Positions 42,451 through 51,484 are shown, numbered from the stretch's first letter. The stretch: DNA of 64,000 nt from Companilactobacillus zhachilii (GCF_003606365.2 NZ_CP031933.2:1-64000); one strand, 5' to 3'. A program made the numbers and translations. Notes: generated from the sequence alone by a model not told the origin.

Positions 42451-43476
42451 TTATTTAAGTTTTTTAACTTTACTGAATAGTGAATTATCATCAGATGTCT
42501 TATTATCACCAGTCCGGCCGATATCATAATCGGAATCCTTCATAGCTTCAACCTTTCCCATCAAATAACCGTTACCAACTTGGGAGAAGAAATCATGATT
42601 ACTTGTTCCGGTTGAAATACCGTTCATAACGATAGGATTAACATCTTCTGCGTTACCATCAGGGAATAGAGGTTCTTGACCAAGGTTCATTAGAGCTTTG
42701 TTAGCGTTATAACGGAGGAAGACGAGAACTTCATCGACCCAACCAACTTCTTTATACAATTCACGCGTGTATTTTTCTTCATTATCGTAAAGAGTATAAA
42801 GCAAATCGTACATCCAGTCTTTTAATTCGGCTTTCTTATCATCAGGGAGTTCATTAAAACCTAATTGGAATTTATAACCAATGTAAGTTCCGTGAACTGA
42901 TTCATCACGAATGATCAATTTAATGATTTCCGCAACGTTGGCTAGCTTGTTGTTACCAAGATAGTAAAGCGGAGTATAGAAACCTGAATAAAATAGAAAA
43001 CTTTCTAGGAAGACACTAGCCACTTTCTTTTGTAGAGGTTCACCATTTTGATAAATATCATTGATAAACTTGGCTTTCTTTTGAAGATACTCGTTGTGGT
43101 CTGTCCAATCAAAGATTTCTTCAATTTCTTCAGCGGTATTAAGGGTACTGAAAATTGAGGAGTAACTCTTGGCATGGACGGATTCCATGAATTCAATATT
43201 GTTAAAAACGGCTGTTTCAGCTTGAGTTCTAGTATCTTTCAACATTGCTTGAATACCATCTTGAGATTGCAAAGTATCAAGTAGTGTCAATCCACCAAAG
43301 ACGTGACCAACGACTGTTTGTTCAGCAGGACTAAGAGTTCTCCAGTCGTCTAAATCATTTGAAAGAGGAATTCTTGTATCCAACCAAAATTGTGAAGTTA
43401 GTTTTTCCCAAGTTTCTTTGTCAATTTGGTCTTCCAATTTATTCCAATTCATTGATTTGTAATATGTATCAACCAT
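42451..43476 (-). CDS. nrdF: Class Ib ribonucleotide reductase, beta subunit
   Basis: 341 aa. Dimetal-tyrosyl radical subunit that supplies the radical to NrdE for dNTP synthesis. Metal-ligand segments: EQTVVGHVFGGL, NIEFMESVHAKSYSSIF and IIRDESVHGTYIGYKF. The start ATG has AGGAGGA 8 nt upstream. Last gene of nrdHIEF, 15 nt after nrdE; family B copy B2 serves as its terminator. Confidence 0.97.
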   Translation of the reverse strand: MVDTYYKSMNWNKLEDQIDKETWEKLTSQFWLDTRIPLSNDLDDWRTLSPAEQTVVGHVFGGLTLLDTLQSQDGIQAMLKDTRTQAETAVFNNIEFMESVHAKSYSSIFSTLNTAEEIEEIFDWTDHNEYLQKKAKFINDIYQNGEPLQKKVASVFLESFLFYSGFYTPLYYLGNNKLANVAEIIKLIIRDESVHGTYIGYKFQLGFNELPDDKKAELKDWMYDLLYTLYDNEEKYTRELYKEVGWVDEVLVFLRYNANKALMNLGQEPLFPDGNAEDVNPIVMNGISTGTSNHDFFSQVGNGYLMGKVEAMKDSDYDIGRTGDNKTSDDNSLFSKVKKLK

Positions 43477-43491
43477 TATAAAAATTTCCTC

Positions 43492-45669
43492 CTAGATTGA
43501 GCAGCTTTCACATTCATTACTACCGATTTCGTCATTATTTTCAGTAAATGTTCTGACGTAGTATAGTGATTTAATGCCCTTATAATAAGCGTAATTACGT
43601 AAAATACTTAGGTCACGGGTTGTTTGTGTCGTGTCGTCAGCGGCTTTCCAATCGTAAATTCCGGCTGGAATCTCTGAACGCATGAAGAGTGTCAAACTCA
43701 TACCTTGATCGATATGTTCTTGAGCCGAAGCATAAGTATCGATAACTTTACGCATATCGGTGTCGTATGCTGATTTGTAATACTTAATTGTATCGTTACT
43801 CAAAAATGGAGCTGGGAAGTATAACTTACCATTCTTCTTTTCTTGGCGTTCTTCAACAAGACGCGTTACGGGTTGCAAACTGGCACTAGTATTGTTGATG
43901 TAAGAAATTGAGCCAGTAGGTGCAACGGCTAAGCGATAGGCGTTATACAATCCATCACGCATAACATTTTGTTTAAGCTTGTCCCAGTCAGCTTGTTCCG
44001 GAATGAAGATATCCTTGAATAGGTCTTTAACTAGGGCAGACTTAGGAGCATAACTGTTGGTTACATATTTATCGAAGTATGATCCGTCAGCGTATTTAGA
44101 TTTATCAAAATCGTGGAAAGTTTCTTGACGTTCTTTGGCAATCTCATTACTTTCAACCAGTGTCCAGTAATTAAGTAGCATAAAGTAGACGTTGATGAAT
44201 TCAATGGCTTCTGGAGAACCATATTCAAGGTGATGACATGCTAAATAGGTATGTAGTCCCATAGCGCCTAAACCGATCGAATGGCTCATCTTGTTACCAT
44301 GAGCAACTGGAGGAACGGCAGTAATATTGGAAGCATCACTGACAAATGACAATGCACGTGTCATCGAACGGATAGACTTACCAAAATCAGGACTTTGCAT
44401 CATATTTAAGATGTTTGTTGAGCCAAGGTTACAACTGATGTCAGTTCCTAATTTAGTATATTCTTGAGCATCATTTAGTTCGGAAGGTACTTGTACTTGT
44501 TGAATTTCAGTACACAAATTACTCATGATGATTTTACCATCGATGGGATTTTCACGATTGACAGTATCGATATTTAAGACGTAAGGATAACCAGACTCTT
44601 GTTGCAACTTACTGATTTCATCTTCTAGATCACGTGCTTGAATCTTATATTTCTTAATACGGTCATCATTGACCATCTTGTCATAGTCTTTAGTAATGTC
44701 GACGTATGAGAATGGTTTGCCGTATACTTTTTCAACTGAATAAGGGCTAAATAAATACATAGGTTCGTTTTTACGAACTAATTCGTAATATTTATCAGGT
44801 ACGATTACGCCAAGTGATAAAGTCTTAACACGGACTTTTTCATCGGCATTTTCCTTTTTGGCTGAAAGAAAATCGATAATATCAGGATGGAAGACATTCA
44901 AATAAACGGCTCCAGCACCTTGGCGTTGGCCTAATTGGTTACTATAACTAAAACTATCTTCAAGTAACTTCATAACGGGTAAGACACCAGATGAAGAATT
45001 GTCGACACCTTTAATAGGTGAACCTGATTCACGTAAGTTTGAAAGTGTAATACCAACACCACCACCGATACGTGATAGTTGTAAAGCACTGTTGATTGTT
45101 CGACCAATACTATTCATATCATCAGTAACTTGAAGTAGGAAACAAGAAACATATTCACCGCGACGTTTTCTACCTGCATTTAAAAATGATGGTGTAGCGG
45201 GTTGGTAACGTTGTGAAATCATTTCAGTAGCCAAAGATTTAGCTAAATCTTGGTCGCCATGAGCAAATAAAAGGGCATTAAAAAGAATTCTCATCTCGTA
45301 ATTTTCGAGATAAAGATCGCCGTCATTAGTGTGTAAGGCGTATTGGTTATAAAATTTATAAGCGGCCATGAATGATTGAAATTGGAAATGTTGATCCAAC
45401 AAATAGTTATATAAACTTTCAATGAATTCAAGTGAATATTCATCGACAACTGATTTTTCAATGTAATCATGTTCAACTAGGTAGTCAATATGGTCTGCGA
45501 AGGAAGCAAATTTTTTCATATTTGGTTCGACATTCTCAGAGAAAAAGGCTGTAACGGCTTCTTTGTCCTTATTTAAAGGAATTTTGTCGTTTACGGGGAT
45601 GTTGATTTCGTTATTTAATTTAAAATAACTAATTTTGTCTGCATCAAGGTTATTTAATCCCAATTTCAT
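43492..45669 (-). CDS. nrdE: Class Ib ribonucleotide reductase, alpha subunit
   Basis: 725 aa catalytic subunit. No N-terminal ATP-cone, as in class Ib. Catalytic stretches NLCTEIQQV with CNLGSTN, and the C-terminal NECESCSI with the CxxC pair re-reduced by NrdH. The start lies inside the 3' end of nrdI (20-nt overlap), the usual coupling; the RBS is weak. Expected to use NrdI-activated manganese in NrdF. Confidence 0.97.
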   Translation of the reverse strand: MKLGLNNLDADKISYFKLNNEINIPVNDKIPLNKDKEAVTAFFSENVEPNMKKFASFADHIDYLVEHDYIEKSVVDEYSLEFIESLYNYLLDQHFQFQSFMAAYKFYNQYALHTNDGDLYLENYEMRILFNALLFAHGDQDLAKSLATEMISQRYQPATPSFLNAGRKRRGEYVSCFLLQVTDDMNSIGRTINSALQLSRIGGGVGITLSNLRESGSPIKGVDNSSSGVLPVMKLLEDSFSYSNQLGQRQGAGAVYLNVFHPDIIDFLSAKKENADEKVRVKTLSLGVIVPDKYYELVRKNEPMYLFSPYSVEKVYGKPFSYVDITKDYDKMVNDDRIKKYKIQARDLEDEISKLQQESGYPYVLNIDTVNRENPIDGKIIMSNLCTEIQQVQVPSELNDAQEYTKLGTDISCNLGSTNILNMMQSPDFGKSIRSMTRALSFVSDASNITAVPPVAHGNKMSHSIGLGAMGLHTYLACHHLEYGSPEAIEFINVYFMLLNYWTLVESNEIAKERQETFHDFDKSKYADGSYFDKYVTNSYAPKSALVKDLFKDIFIPEQADWDKLKQNVMRDGLYNAYRLAVAPTGSISYINNTSASLQPVTRLVEERQEKKNGKLYFPAPFLSNDTIKYYKSAYDTDMRKVIDTYASAQEHIDQGMSLTLFMRSEIPAGIYDWKAADDTTQTTRDLSILRNYAYYKGIKSLYYVRTFTENNDEIGSNECESCSI

Positions 45670-46024
45670 TCACTACTTTCTTAAAGTTTTCGACATCTTT
45701 TTGTGTACCGTTGAATTCAAATTGAAAAACAACGGGTACATTTAATCCAGCGGCGATATCTTTAGCCGTATGATTATAAAGAGTATTAAAGTTCCGATTG
45801 CCACCGCCAGCGACACCAACACAGTTTTTGGCATTGTCTTCATACTGAAGAAAGTCGATGACAGAGTCCATCATATCGTCGTCATAAGCTGGGACAATAA
45901 GAATAAATGGCCGACCCATTTGATAAAACGGATCGGCGTCGGTAATTTCATATCCATCTATTCCGAGCTTATTAACAAAACGCTTTGTTTGACCTGTAAT
46001 TGAATAATAAGCTATTTCTTTCAT
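45650..46024 (-). CDS. nrdI: Flavodoxin-like NrdI
   Basis: 124 aa. FMN protein that makes the oxidant for manganese-NrdF assembly. N-terminal phosphate-binding loop SITGQTKRFVNKL, then VPAYDDD and VGVAGGGNRNFN typical of NrdI. Starts 1 nt after nrdH stops and overlaps nrdE at its end. Confidence 0.95.
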   Translation of the reverse strand: MKEIAYYSITGQTKRFVNKLGIDGYEITDADPFYQMGRPFILIVPAYDDDMMDSVIDFLQYEDNAKNCVGVAGGGNRNFNTLYNHTAKDIAAGLNVPVVFQFEFNGTQKDVENFKKVVNEIGIK

Positions 46025-46025
46025 A

Positions 46026-46256
46026 CTAATCCACGAGTTCCTTTAAGCTATCTGGACGAAAGCCGACGATTGGGTCCATAGCTGAATTCATGACAACAGG
46101 AACACTTTGGAAACCTTGTTGTTTAAGAGTGGCTAAGTATTGTGGTTGTTGATTGATATTTCTTTCTTCAAAAGGAACGTTGTGTTCTTTAAGATATCTC
46201 TTTGTCATTTTGCATTGCATGCAGTTATTTTTGCTATATACGATTACGTTATTCAT
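46026..46256 (-). CDS. nrdH: Glutaredoxin-like NrdH redoxin
   Basis: 76 aa electron donor to NrdE. Active site CMQC at residues 12-15 and the C-terminal GFRPDSLKEL region match the family. I chose the ATG with AGAGGAAG upstream; an in-frame TTG 18 nt earlier would lie in the RBS. First gene of nrdHIEF, downstream of NrdR boxes. Confidence 0.93.
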   Translation of the reverse strand: MNNVIVYSKNNCMQCKMTKRYLKEHNVPFEERNINQQPQYLATLKQQGFQSVPVVMNSAMDPIVGFRPDSLKELVD

Positions 46257-46289
46257 GTTATTACTTCCTCTCAAGTGCTATTCTCAATT

Positions 46290-46318
46290 AGTATAATCAT
46301 TTAAATAATGAAACACAA
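46290..46318 (-). promoter_or_regulatory. nrdHIEF promoter
   Basis: On the minus strand: TTGTGT (complement of 46313-46318), 17-nt spacer, TATACT (complement of 46290-46295). The -35 is the inner half of NrdR box 1, so bound NrdR would block it. Confidence 0.75.
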
Positions 46319-46361
46319 TATATTGTGTCCACTGTAACGATTAACACACGATATAGCGTGG
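46313..46361. promoter_or_regulatory. Tandem NrdR boxes
   Basis: Box 1 ACACAATATATTGTGT (46313-46328) is a perfect palindrome matching the consensus. Box 2 ACACGATATAGCGTGG (46346-46361) is a partial palindrome. Their starts are 33 bp apart, about three DNA turns, as usual for NrdR pairs. NrdR represses RNR genes when ATP/dATP is high. Confidence 0.85.
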
Positions 46362-46525
46362 TTATGTCGCCATTATAAAAAGCTCGCAAACGTATGTACC
46401 CACACATTTTTGACCGTTTTGCAGCTCAATTTCAAATAATTTTTCGATTCGTGGTAAAATTAAGAGTAATAACCATTATAGAGTTATGAAGCATTTAAGA
46501 CAATTAATTTAGTTGGGAGAAAACT

Positions 46526-47152
46526 ATGAATTCTTGGAATTTTGTGGGAATTATAGCGTGGATCATTGTTATTGCGCTATTGATCTTTGTAGTATTTAAT
46601 ATTAGAAATCGTCATTTAAAAATTTTAGTAGTTAAAAAGGGTAAAATTACTGGGGCAACAATTTTGATTGACCTGGTGGAGATTTTAGTCGTTATTTTGG
46701 CTGTGAGTGGTCTGTTATATACAAGTTTATTTACCAAAGTCGATTTAACCGATAAAAATGAAGTAGCAGTTTCATATAAATACGATCCAATGATTGTCCA
46801 AACAACTAATGATGGACAAGGTTATTACGTAAAGATAGATAAAAAAGAATCTAATACCGCCACAGATGTTTATCAATATTGGATCAATAATTCAACTTAC
46901 ACAGTATCTAGTCGTAATGCAACGATTTCAGATGCGACATTACCTTTCACTGTCTCTGGCTTACATTTGAATTGGCCAATGAAGAAAATTAAGAAGTTAG
47001 ATGCGAAGTATCAAGATGCGTACGTAATTACGGTACAAGCTAAGTACAAGAATAATTTCATCAATGGATTAGGATTAAAAGCTAATCGCTATGCAATGGA
47101 ATATCGAGTATTGAGAGTTCCAGCACGTTCATTTATTAATGTTGAAAAATAG
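46526..47152 (+). CDS. Membrane-anchored protein, LVIS_2131-like
   Basis: 208 aa. Two hydrophobic segments (about 7-26 and 45-65) and a C-terminal outer domain (about 66-208). It resembles the lactobacillus-specific LVIS_2131 family as I remember it; function unknown. RBS GGGAG. Between divergent nrdH and convergent family B copy B3. Confidence 0.6.
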   Translation: MNSWNFVGIIAWIIVIALLIFVVFNIRNRHLKILVVKKGKITGATILIDLVEILVVILAVSGLLYTSLFTKVDLTDKNEVAVSYKYDPMIVQTTNDGQGYYVKIDKKESNTATDVYQYWINNSTYTVSSRNATISDATLPFTVSGLHLNWPMKKIKKLDAKYQDAYVITVQAKYKNNFINGLGLKANRYAMEYRVLRVPARSFINVEK

Positions 47153-47227
47153 GGATTTTATTAAGTATTAACGTTGAAACTGCTGTTAGTTTCAATAACA
47201 TAGCCGAAGGGTGAGAAAGAAGAGTTT

Positions 47228-47340
47228 GGGACAAAACATAGCTTTTTTTGCTTAAAACAAATGGCGCCAGCAATCCAAAATCGGATTACTGGCGCCATTT
47301 GCCTTAATGTTCGAAAGAGGAACATGTTTTGTCCCACTCT
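47228..47340. repeat. Family B convergent-gene terminator repeat, copy B3
   Basis: Outer arms GGGACAAAACAT (47228-47239) and ATGTTTTGTCCC (47324-47335) are perfect complements. Inner stem AAATGGCGCCAGCAATCC (47258-47275) with GGATTACTGGCGCCATTT (47283-47300), one mismatch. Lies between convergent genes. Confidence 0.87.
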
Positions 47341-47353
47341 CGTATCGAATTAA

Positions 47354-47563
47354 TTATTTAGCTTTTTTGATTTTCTTGATGCTAACAACAATCTTATTGT
47401 TCAATTCCATCTTATTGGAATTATCCTTAGGATCATTTTTAACAATTTCCATCAAAGCTGAGTGTTCGTAAATCTTCTCAACTTTACCTTGGAATGGGTA
47501 ATCCATATCTTCATCAACGGAGCAATCGTAAACAGTACCAACCTTCAAGTATTCTATTTTCAT
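47354..47563 (-). CDS. Small DUF2187-like protein
   Basis: 69 aa, Lys-rich. Short beta-rich pattern (GKVEKIYEHSALMEIV, VVSIKKIKK) resembling DUF2187 proteins from memory; function unknown. RBS GAGGAG on the minus strand. Convergent with the 46526 gene across B3. Confidence 0.6.
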   Translation of the reverse strand: MKIEYLKVGTVYDCSVDEDMDYPFQGKVEKIYEHSALMEIVKNDPKDNSNKMELNNKIVVSIKKIKKAK

Positions 47564-47647
47564 ATGTAAATTCTCCTCGGATTAATTAATTAACAGACTA
47601 GTATAATAATATAGTAGAAGAAATATTTCAAACATAGGAGTCCTATA

Positions 47648-48205
47648 ATGGATAAAAAAATTATTGTTATCACTGGAGCAAGTGGAACTGGGAAAACAAC
47701 AATTAGCAAATATTTGCAAGATACTTATCATATACCGAGTGTTATAACTCACACTACTAGATTACCACGTGTGGGCGAAAAAGACGGTATTGACTATCAT
47801 TTTGAGACAAAAGAAAGCTTTTTAAAGAATCATTACCTAGAAAAAGTTGAATATAGTGGTAACTGGTATGGATCGTCAGAAGAAAGTTTAAATGAAACTT
47901 GGAAAAAAGTTGACGCCGCAAGTATTGTTGTCGACACCAAAGGAGCCGCTTCTTATAAAGAAAAGTATGGCAATCAGGCAGTTGTCATTTTTCTAGAAGT
48001 CGATTTGGATACAGTTCGTCAAAGATTGGCTGATCGTGGGGATGATATTAGTCGTTTAAAGGCTCGAATCAGTAGTGATGAATTCAATCGCGACCTTAAT
48101 ATTCCGGCAGAATTAAGGGGCAAATGCTATAAAATTACTAATAAAAACATCGAAGTAACGGAAGAAAACGTTAACAAAATACTAAAAAGCGAAAATATCA
48201 AGTAA
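47648..48205 (+). CDS. Guanylate-kinase-like P-loop protein
   Basis: 185 aa. Walker A TGASGTGKTT (9-18) and the guanylate-kinase pattern (HTTRLPRVGEKDGIDYHF, VEYSGNWYGSSEES). It lacks a confident catalytic match elsewhere and is not next to rpoZ or yloC, where canonical gmk normally sits, so it is probably a paralogue. RBS AGGAG. Closed by its own terminator. Confidence 0.75.
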   Translation: MDKKIIVITGASGTGKTTISKYLQDTYHIPSVITHTTRLPRVGEKDGIDYHFETKESFLKNHYLEKVEYSGNWYGSSEESLNETWKKVDAASIVVDTKGAASYKEKYGNQAVVIFLEVDLDTVRQRLADRGDDISRLKARISSDEFNRDLNIPAELRGKCYKITNKNIEVTEENVNKILKSENIK

Positions 48206-48218
48206 AACGATATTTCAC

Positions 48219-48266
48219 AAAGAAGCTCTAACCATTGGTAATCCTGTGGTTAGAGCTTCTTTAATT
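48219..48266 (+). terminator. Terminator after the guanylate-kinase-like gene
   Basis: AAAGAAGCTCTAACCA (48219-48234) is a perfect complement of TGGTTAGAGCTTCTTT (48247-48262). Confidence 0.88.
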
Positions 48267-48415
48267 TGTGAATGTCAAAGTGTAACATTCTTATACAATT
48301 GCTGTAACAATTCTGCAATATTCAGAGAGTATTATAGTCATCGTTGAGTGATAAGAAATTAATAATTAAGAAAATTTAAAAAATAAAAAACAAACCATTA
48401 CGGGGGATTTCAATT

Positions 48416-49126
48416 TTGAATACTAACGTTAAAAAGAGTCTTATTTCATTTACAGCTGCTGCAGCATTGGCAGTTACAGGTTTAGGTTTATCAAACGCTT
48501 CTACAACAAAGGCTGCTTCAGAAGTTTTAACTAACGCACCTTCTGCTGTACGTACAAAGGTAATGTCAGCACTTTACACAACACCATCATCAAACGGCAA
48601 GAGTTCTGGTCGTGCATTGGCAGCAAATAGTGCTTGGGCTGTTGGTCAAGCTGTTAAAGATGATCAAGGTAACACATGGTATCTTGTAGGTGCTAACGAA
48701 TGGGTTAACGCTAACGATGTTACAGATATGGCTGCAGTTACAGAATCAGCTGCAACAGACGATAAGTCATCTTCAGAAAAAGTTGTTAACACTGCTAAAC
48801 AATATTTAGGCACACCATATGTATGGGGTGGTAAGACACCTTCAGGTTTCGACTGCTCAGGTTTCACATCATACGTATATCAAGAAGCAACTGGTAAGAG
48901 CATTGGTTCATACACAGTAGCTCAAGAAGGTGCCGGAACACAAGAAGCTGTTTCTCAAGCATCAGCCGGAGACCTATTATTCTGGGGTAGCAAAGGTTCA
49001 ACTTACCACGTAGGTATCTACTTAGGTAACAACCAATACATCGCTGCACCACAACCAGGCGAATCAGTTAAGATTTCAACAATCTCAGGTTACTTCATGC
49101 CTTCATTCGCTGTTAAGGTTCTATAA
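48416..49126 (+). CDS. Secreted NlpC/P60 peptidoglycan hydrolase
   Basis: 236 aa. Signal peptide about 1-34 (cut near TKAAS). An SLAP-like segment (about 45-104, WYLVGANEWVNANDV), a linker, then NlpC/P60 at about 120-236: GTPYVWGGKTPSGFDCSGF with Cys147, and STYHVGIYL with His198, so an active D,L-endopeptidase is likely. The start is TTG with GGGGG 9 nt upstream (48402-48406). The 8-nt core of the leader (48398-48407) is complementary to a C-rich RNA loop at 57.39 kb. Terminator follows. Confidence 0.88.
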   Translation: MNTNVKKSLISFTAAAALAVTGLGLSNASTTKAASEVLTNAPSAVRTKVMSALYTTPSSNGKSSGRALAANSAWAVGQAVKDDQGNTWYLVGANEWVNANDVTDMAAVTESAATDDKSSSEKVVNTAKQYLGTPYVWGGKTPSGFDCSGFTSYVYQEATGKSIGSYTVAQEGAGTQEAVSQASAGDLLFWGSKGSTYHVGIYLGNNQYIAAPQPGESVKISTISGYFMPSFAVKVL

Positions 49127-49157
49127 TAAGCATTCAAAATTAAAATCATTCACGTAC

Positions 49158-49187
49158 AAGACTGTCCGGTTGGGCGGTCTTTTTTTG
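49158..49187 (+). terminator. Terminator after the NlpC/P60 gene
   Basis: AAGACTGTCC (49158-49167) pairs with GGGCGGTCTT (49172-49181), then T6. Confidence 0.85.
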
Positions 49188-49362
49188 TCTTAAAATTTTG
49201 TAGTTCAGTATTATGAAGTTATTTTGACTGAAATTAATCCTTATATGAGTAACTTATAAGTTAAATGATATTTATTATTGATAATTATATAGAATGGCCT
49301 TGGACACAAGTTTCGTATGATAGACTGGAAATGGTACTAAATTATACGAAGGGGAGTTAATT

Positions 49363-50025
49363 ATGAAGAAAAGCTTAGCAATCATTGCTCTTTCTGCAGC
49401 GATGATTTTAACCAATGCCAATGTAGTAGAGGCTTCCAATAATATACAAGGGGATGCGGATACGACTGTTAAAAGCAGTAAGGTTTACACAAAGTTACCT
49501 GATTATAATGGTAAAGACGTGGTGATAATCGAAAATGATTCGCATTCGAATATTAAACCAATTGCTCTATATGAAATGCAAAATGGTAAATTAGTCAAAA
49601 CGGGCGACAAAGTTAAACAATTTGGTAATCATTACATGCTATTTTGGAAGGCTGATCCTGTAAAAATAAACGGGAAAACATGTTGGCAAATAGGTGATAA
49701 TTTATATCTTAAGTCATCACGAGTTTCTCAAATAAACCTTCAAAAAACACAAGCAGTAGGTCAAGAAATTCAAAATTTTGGAAATTCTTCAGATGATAAT
49801 TCAACTGAAAATACAGATACAATTAAGGTAACTAATGTTGATGGTGAAGATGTTCCAGTAATGTCACTACAAAAAGACGGATCATTTGATTTGAATAGTG
49901 AGAAAACATTATCTAACAATTCAACTTGGCATTCTGATAAAGTAAGAAAATATAAAGGTGAAGTGTATTGTCGTATTGCAACTAATGAATGGGTCAATGC
50001 AACTAATTATGTAGTAAAAAATTAA
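49363..50025 (+). CDS. Secreted protein with SLAP-like ends
   Basis: 220 aa. Signal peptide about 1-25. Two similar aromatic/Cys-containing segments, CWQIGDNLYLKSSRV and YCRIATNEWVNATNYVV, resemble SLAP surface-layer-associated domains; the second closely resembles the NEWVNANDV of the NlpC/P60 protein upstream. An Asn/Ser/Glu linker separates the halves. RBS AAGGGGAG. Function is probably cell-surface attachment; no enzyme motif. Confidence 0.7.
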   Translation: MKKSLAIIALSAAMILTNANVVEASNNIQGDADTTVKSSKVYTKLPDYNGKDVVIIENDSHSNIKPIALYEMQNGKLVKTGDKVKQFGNHYMLFWKADPVKINGKTCWQIGDNLYLKSSRVSQINLQKTQAVGQEIQNFGNSSDDNSTENTDTIKVTNVDGEDVPVMSLQKDGSFDLNSEKTLSNNSTWHSDKVRKYKGEVYCRIATNEWVNATNYVVKN

Positions 50026-50050
50026 TTAGAATAACGAAATTATTTATAAT

Positions 50051-50087
50051 AGAAAAGGAAATCTCAATTAGAGGTTTTCTTTTTTTA
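50051..50087 (+). terminator. Terminator after the SLAP-type gene
   Basis: AGAAAA (50051-50056) with TTTTCT (50075-50080) and inner TCT/AGA, followed by T7. Confidence 0.75.
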
Positions 50088-50118
50088 TGGCTAATATAAT
50101 AGCAATATACTGATACAT

Positions 50119-50251
50119 TAGCTGGAGGGGTTCGAAAGAATGCCAGCAGTGATAGTGGTGTTAGGGCTTTAGTCCTTACACCACGGACGTATTTTGAGAT
50201 TCACGGGGTGTGTGAAGCTCAAAATCGAGGTTCGAGCCCCTCCGGCGGCCC
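50119..50251 (-). repeat. Family A structured repeat, copy A6 (short form)
   Basis: Outer arms GCTGGAGGGGTTCGA and TTCGAGCCCCTCCGGC (about 50121-50136 with 50230-50245). Two hairpins remain: GGTGTTAGGGCT/AGTCCTTACACC and TTTTGAGATTCAC/GTGTGAAGCTCAAAA; the CCAAGGT hairpin is missing. Lies 41 bp before C-rich RNA locus 1. Confidence 0.75.
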
Positions 50252-50291
50252 TCAAAAAAATTCACCAATTCTTCATAATTTGATATAAATT

Positions 50292-50622
50292 TATTCGTAT
50301 TTAAAAGTTATTATTTAAGCATAGTCAAAGAGAGGAAGAGGTGAATGAATGGAAAGATAAAGCTTCAAAATAGAGATAACCCTTTAAAAGATAACTATTG
50401 AAAACAATGAATTAAAAATAACCCCTTAAAACATATATACAATTAAAAATTTAATCCCCTAATAAATAAACTTAAACTTCAGATATCTCCCCCCTATATA
50501 GATAAAGAAGTTAAATCAAAGATGACTATTCCCCCGTAGTTAATCTTCAAAAGAAAGAAGTTGATATTTATCCTACTATTAAATATCATGACAGCCTGCT
50601 TATTAGCGGGCTTTTTTTTTGC
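50292..50622 (+). ncRNA. C-rich-loop RNA locus 1
   Basis: Shares with two loci at 57.0 and 58.2 kb a block reading about ATTCGTA...TTATTTAAGCATAGTCAA followed by GAAGAGGTGA. RNA of about 295 nt from about 50327 to a terminator. It holds about five C runs (ACCC, ACCCC, TCCCC, CTCCCCCC, TTCCCCC). The best-formed are TATCT-CCCCCC-TATAT-AGATA (50484-50504) and a loop TTCCCCCG between ACTA and TAGT (50525-50540). CCCCCGTAG (50531-50539) is an exact complement of CTACGGGGG at the Mga-type gene start. No convincing protein: only very short frames. The next gene, rpiR-like, starts 35 nt after the terminator. Confidence 0.7.
50593..50620 (+). terminator. Terminator of C-rich RNA 1
   Basis: AGCCTGCT (50593-50600) pairs with AGCGGGCT (50605-50612), loop TATT, then T8. 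Confidence 0.9.
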
Positions 50623-50656
50623 TCAAATTTGATAGAATAAGGACAGAGGTAAAATA

Positions 50657-51484
50657 ATGCAAAATATAATTGATGTCATCTATAATAAACTGCCACAAAT
50701 GTCAGTAACCGATAAGAAAATAGCGCAAGTTGTTCTGCAACAGCCCAAAGATGTTGTGGATTATACGATTTCCCAATTGGCACAAACAGCGGCTGTAAGT
50801 GAGGCATCTGTATCTCGTTTTTGTAAAAATTTAAATATCGATGGATTTCATCAATTAAAGACGCGTTTAGCACAAGTATCTGAAAATGAGAATGTGACAG
50901 TAACAATTGACGATGACGTTCAACAAGTATTAAAGAATATTACTGATAATAAAAATATTGAGATCAGTAATACTTTGAAAAACTTAGATACAAAAAAACT
51001 TAATCAAGTCCTTGCTTTGATTAAAAAGGCACGATTAATTCAGATAGTTGCAGAAGGTAACACTTATCCAGTCGCCATTGATGCTGTTTATAAGTTCAAT
51101 CAAATTGGATTATTAGCTATGAGCGATGCAGCGTTTGAAACTTCATTGGCACAGACTTTGAATATGAACCAACAAGATATTTTGATAATAATTTCTAATT
51201 CAGGTGAGTCTAAATCATTGATGAAACAGCTTCAAGTAGCTCATAGTCAAAATATTCAGGTGATAGCTATTACTAATCGTGAAGATTCACCCATTGCTCA
51301 AAAAGCTGATTTCCATTTGAAGACTTATGTCCGTGAACAAATTTTTCAATCTGAGTATTATTTCTCAAGAATTGCGGCATCAACAATGATTGAAGCCATA
51401 TTCTTATTACTGATTGGTCAAGATAAAGCGACTCTGAATAAAATCGCACATCATGAAGAATTGATTTCTGATCGTAAACTTTAG
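50657..51484 (+). CDS. RpiR/MurR-family regulator
   Basis: 275 aa. HTH_6 DNA-binding domain at about 1-77 (TISQLAQTAAVSEASVSRFCKNL) and a SIS sugar-phosphate-binding domain at about 125-245 (ILIIISNSGESKSLMKQL). It would sense a phosphosugar and regulate the adjacent isomerase/oxidoreductase genes. RBS GAGG. First gene of the cluster but with its own terminator. Confidence 0.9.
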   Translation: MQNIIDVIYNKLPQMSVTDKKIAQVVLQQPKDVVDYTISQLAQTAAVSEASVSRFCKNLNIDGFHQLKTRLAQVSENENVTVTIDDDVQQVLKNITDNKNIEISNTLKNLDTKKLNQVLALIKKARLIQIVAEGNTYPVAIDAVYKFNQIGLLAMSDAAFETSLAQTLNMNQQDILIIISNSGESKSLMKQLQVAHSQNIQVIAITNREDSPIAQKADFHLKTYVREQIFQSEYYFSRIAASTMIEAIFLLLIGQDKATLNKIAHHEELISDRKL

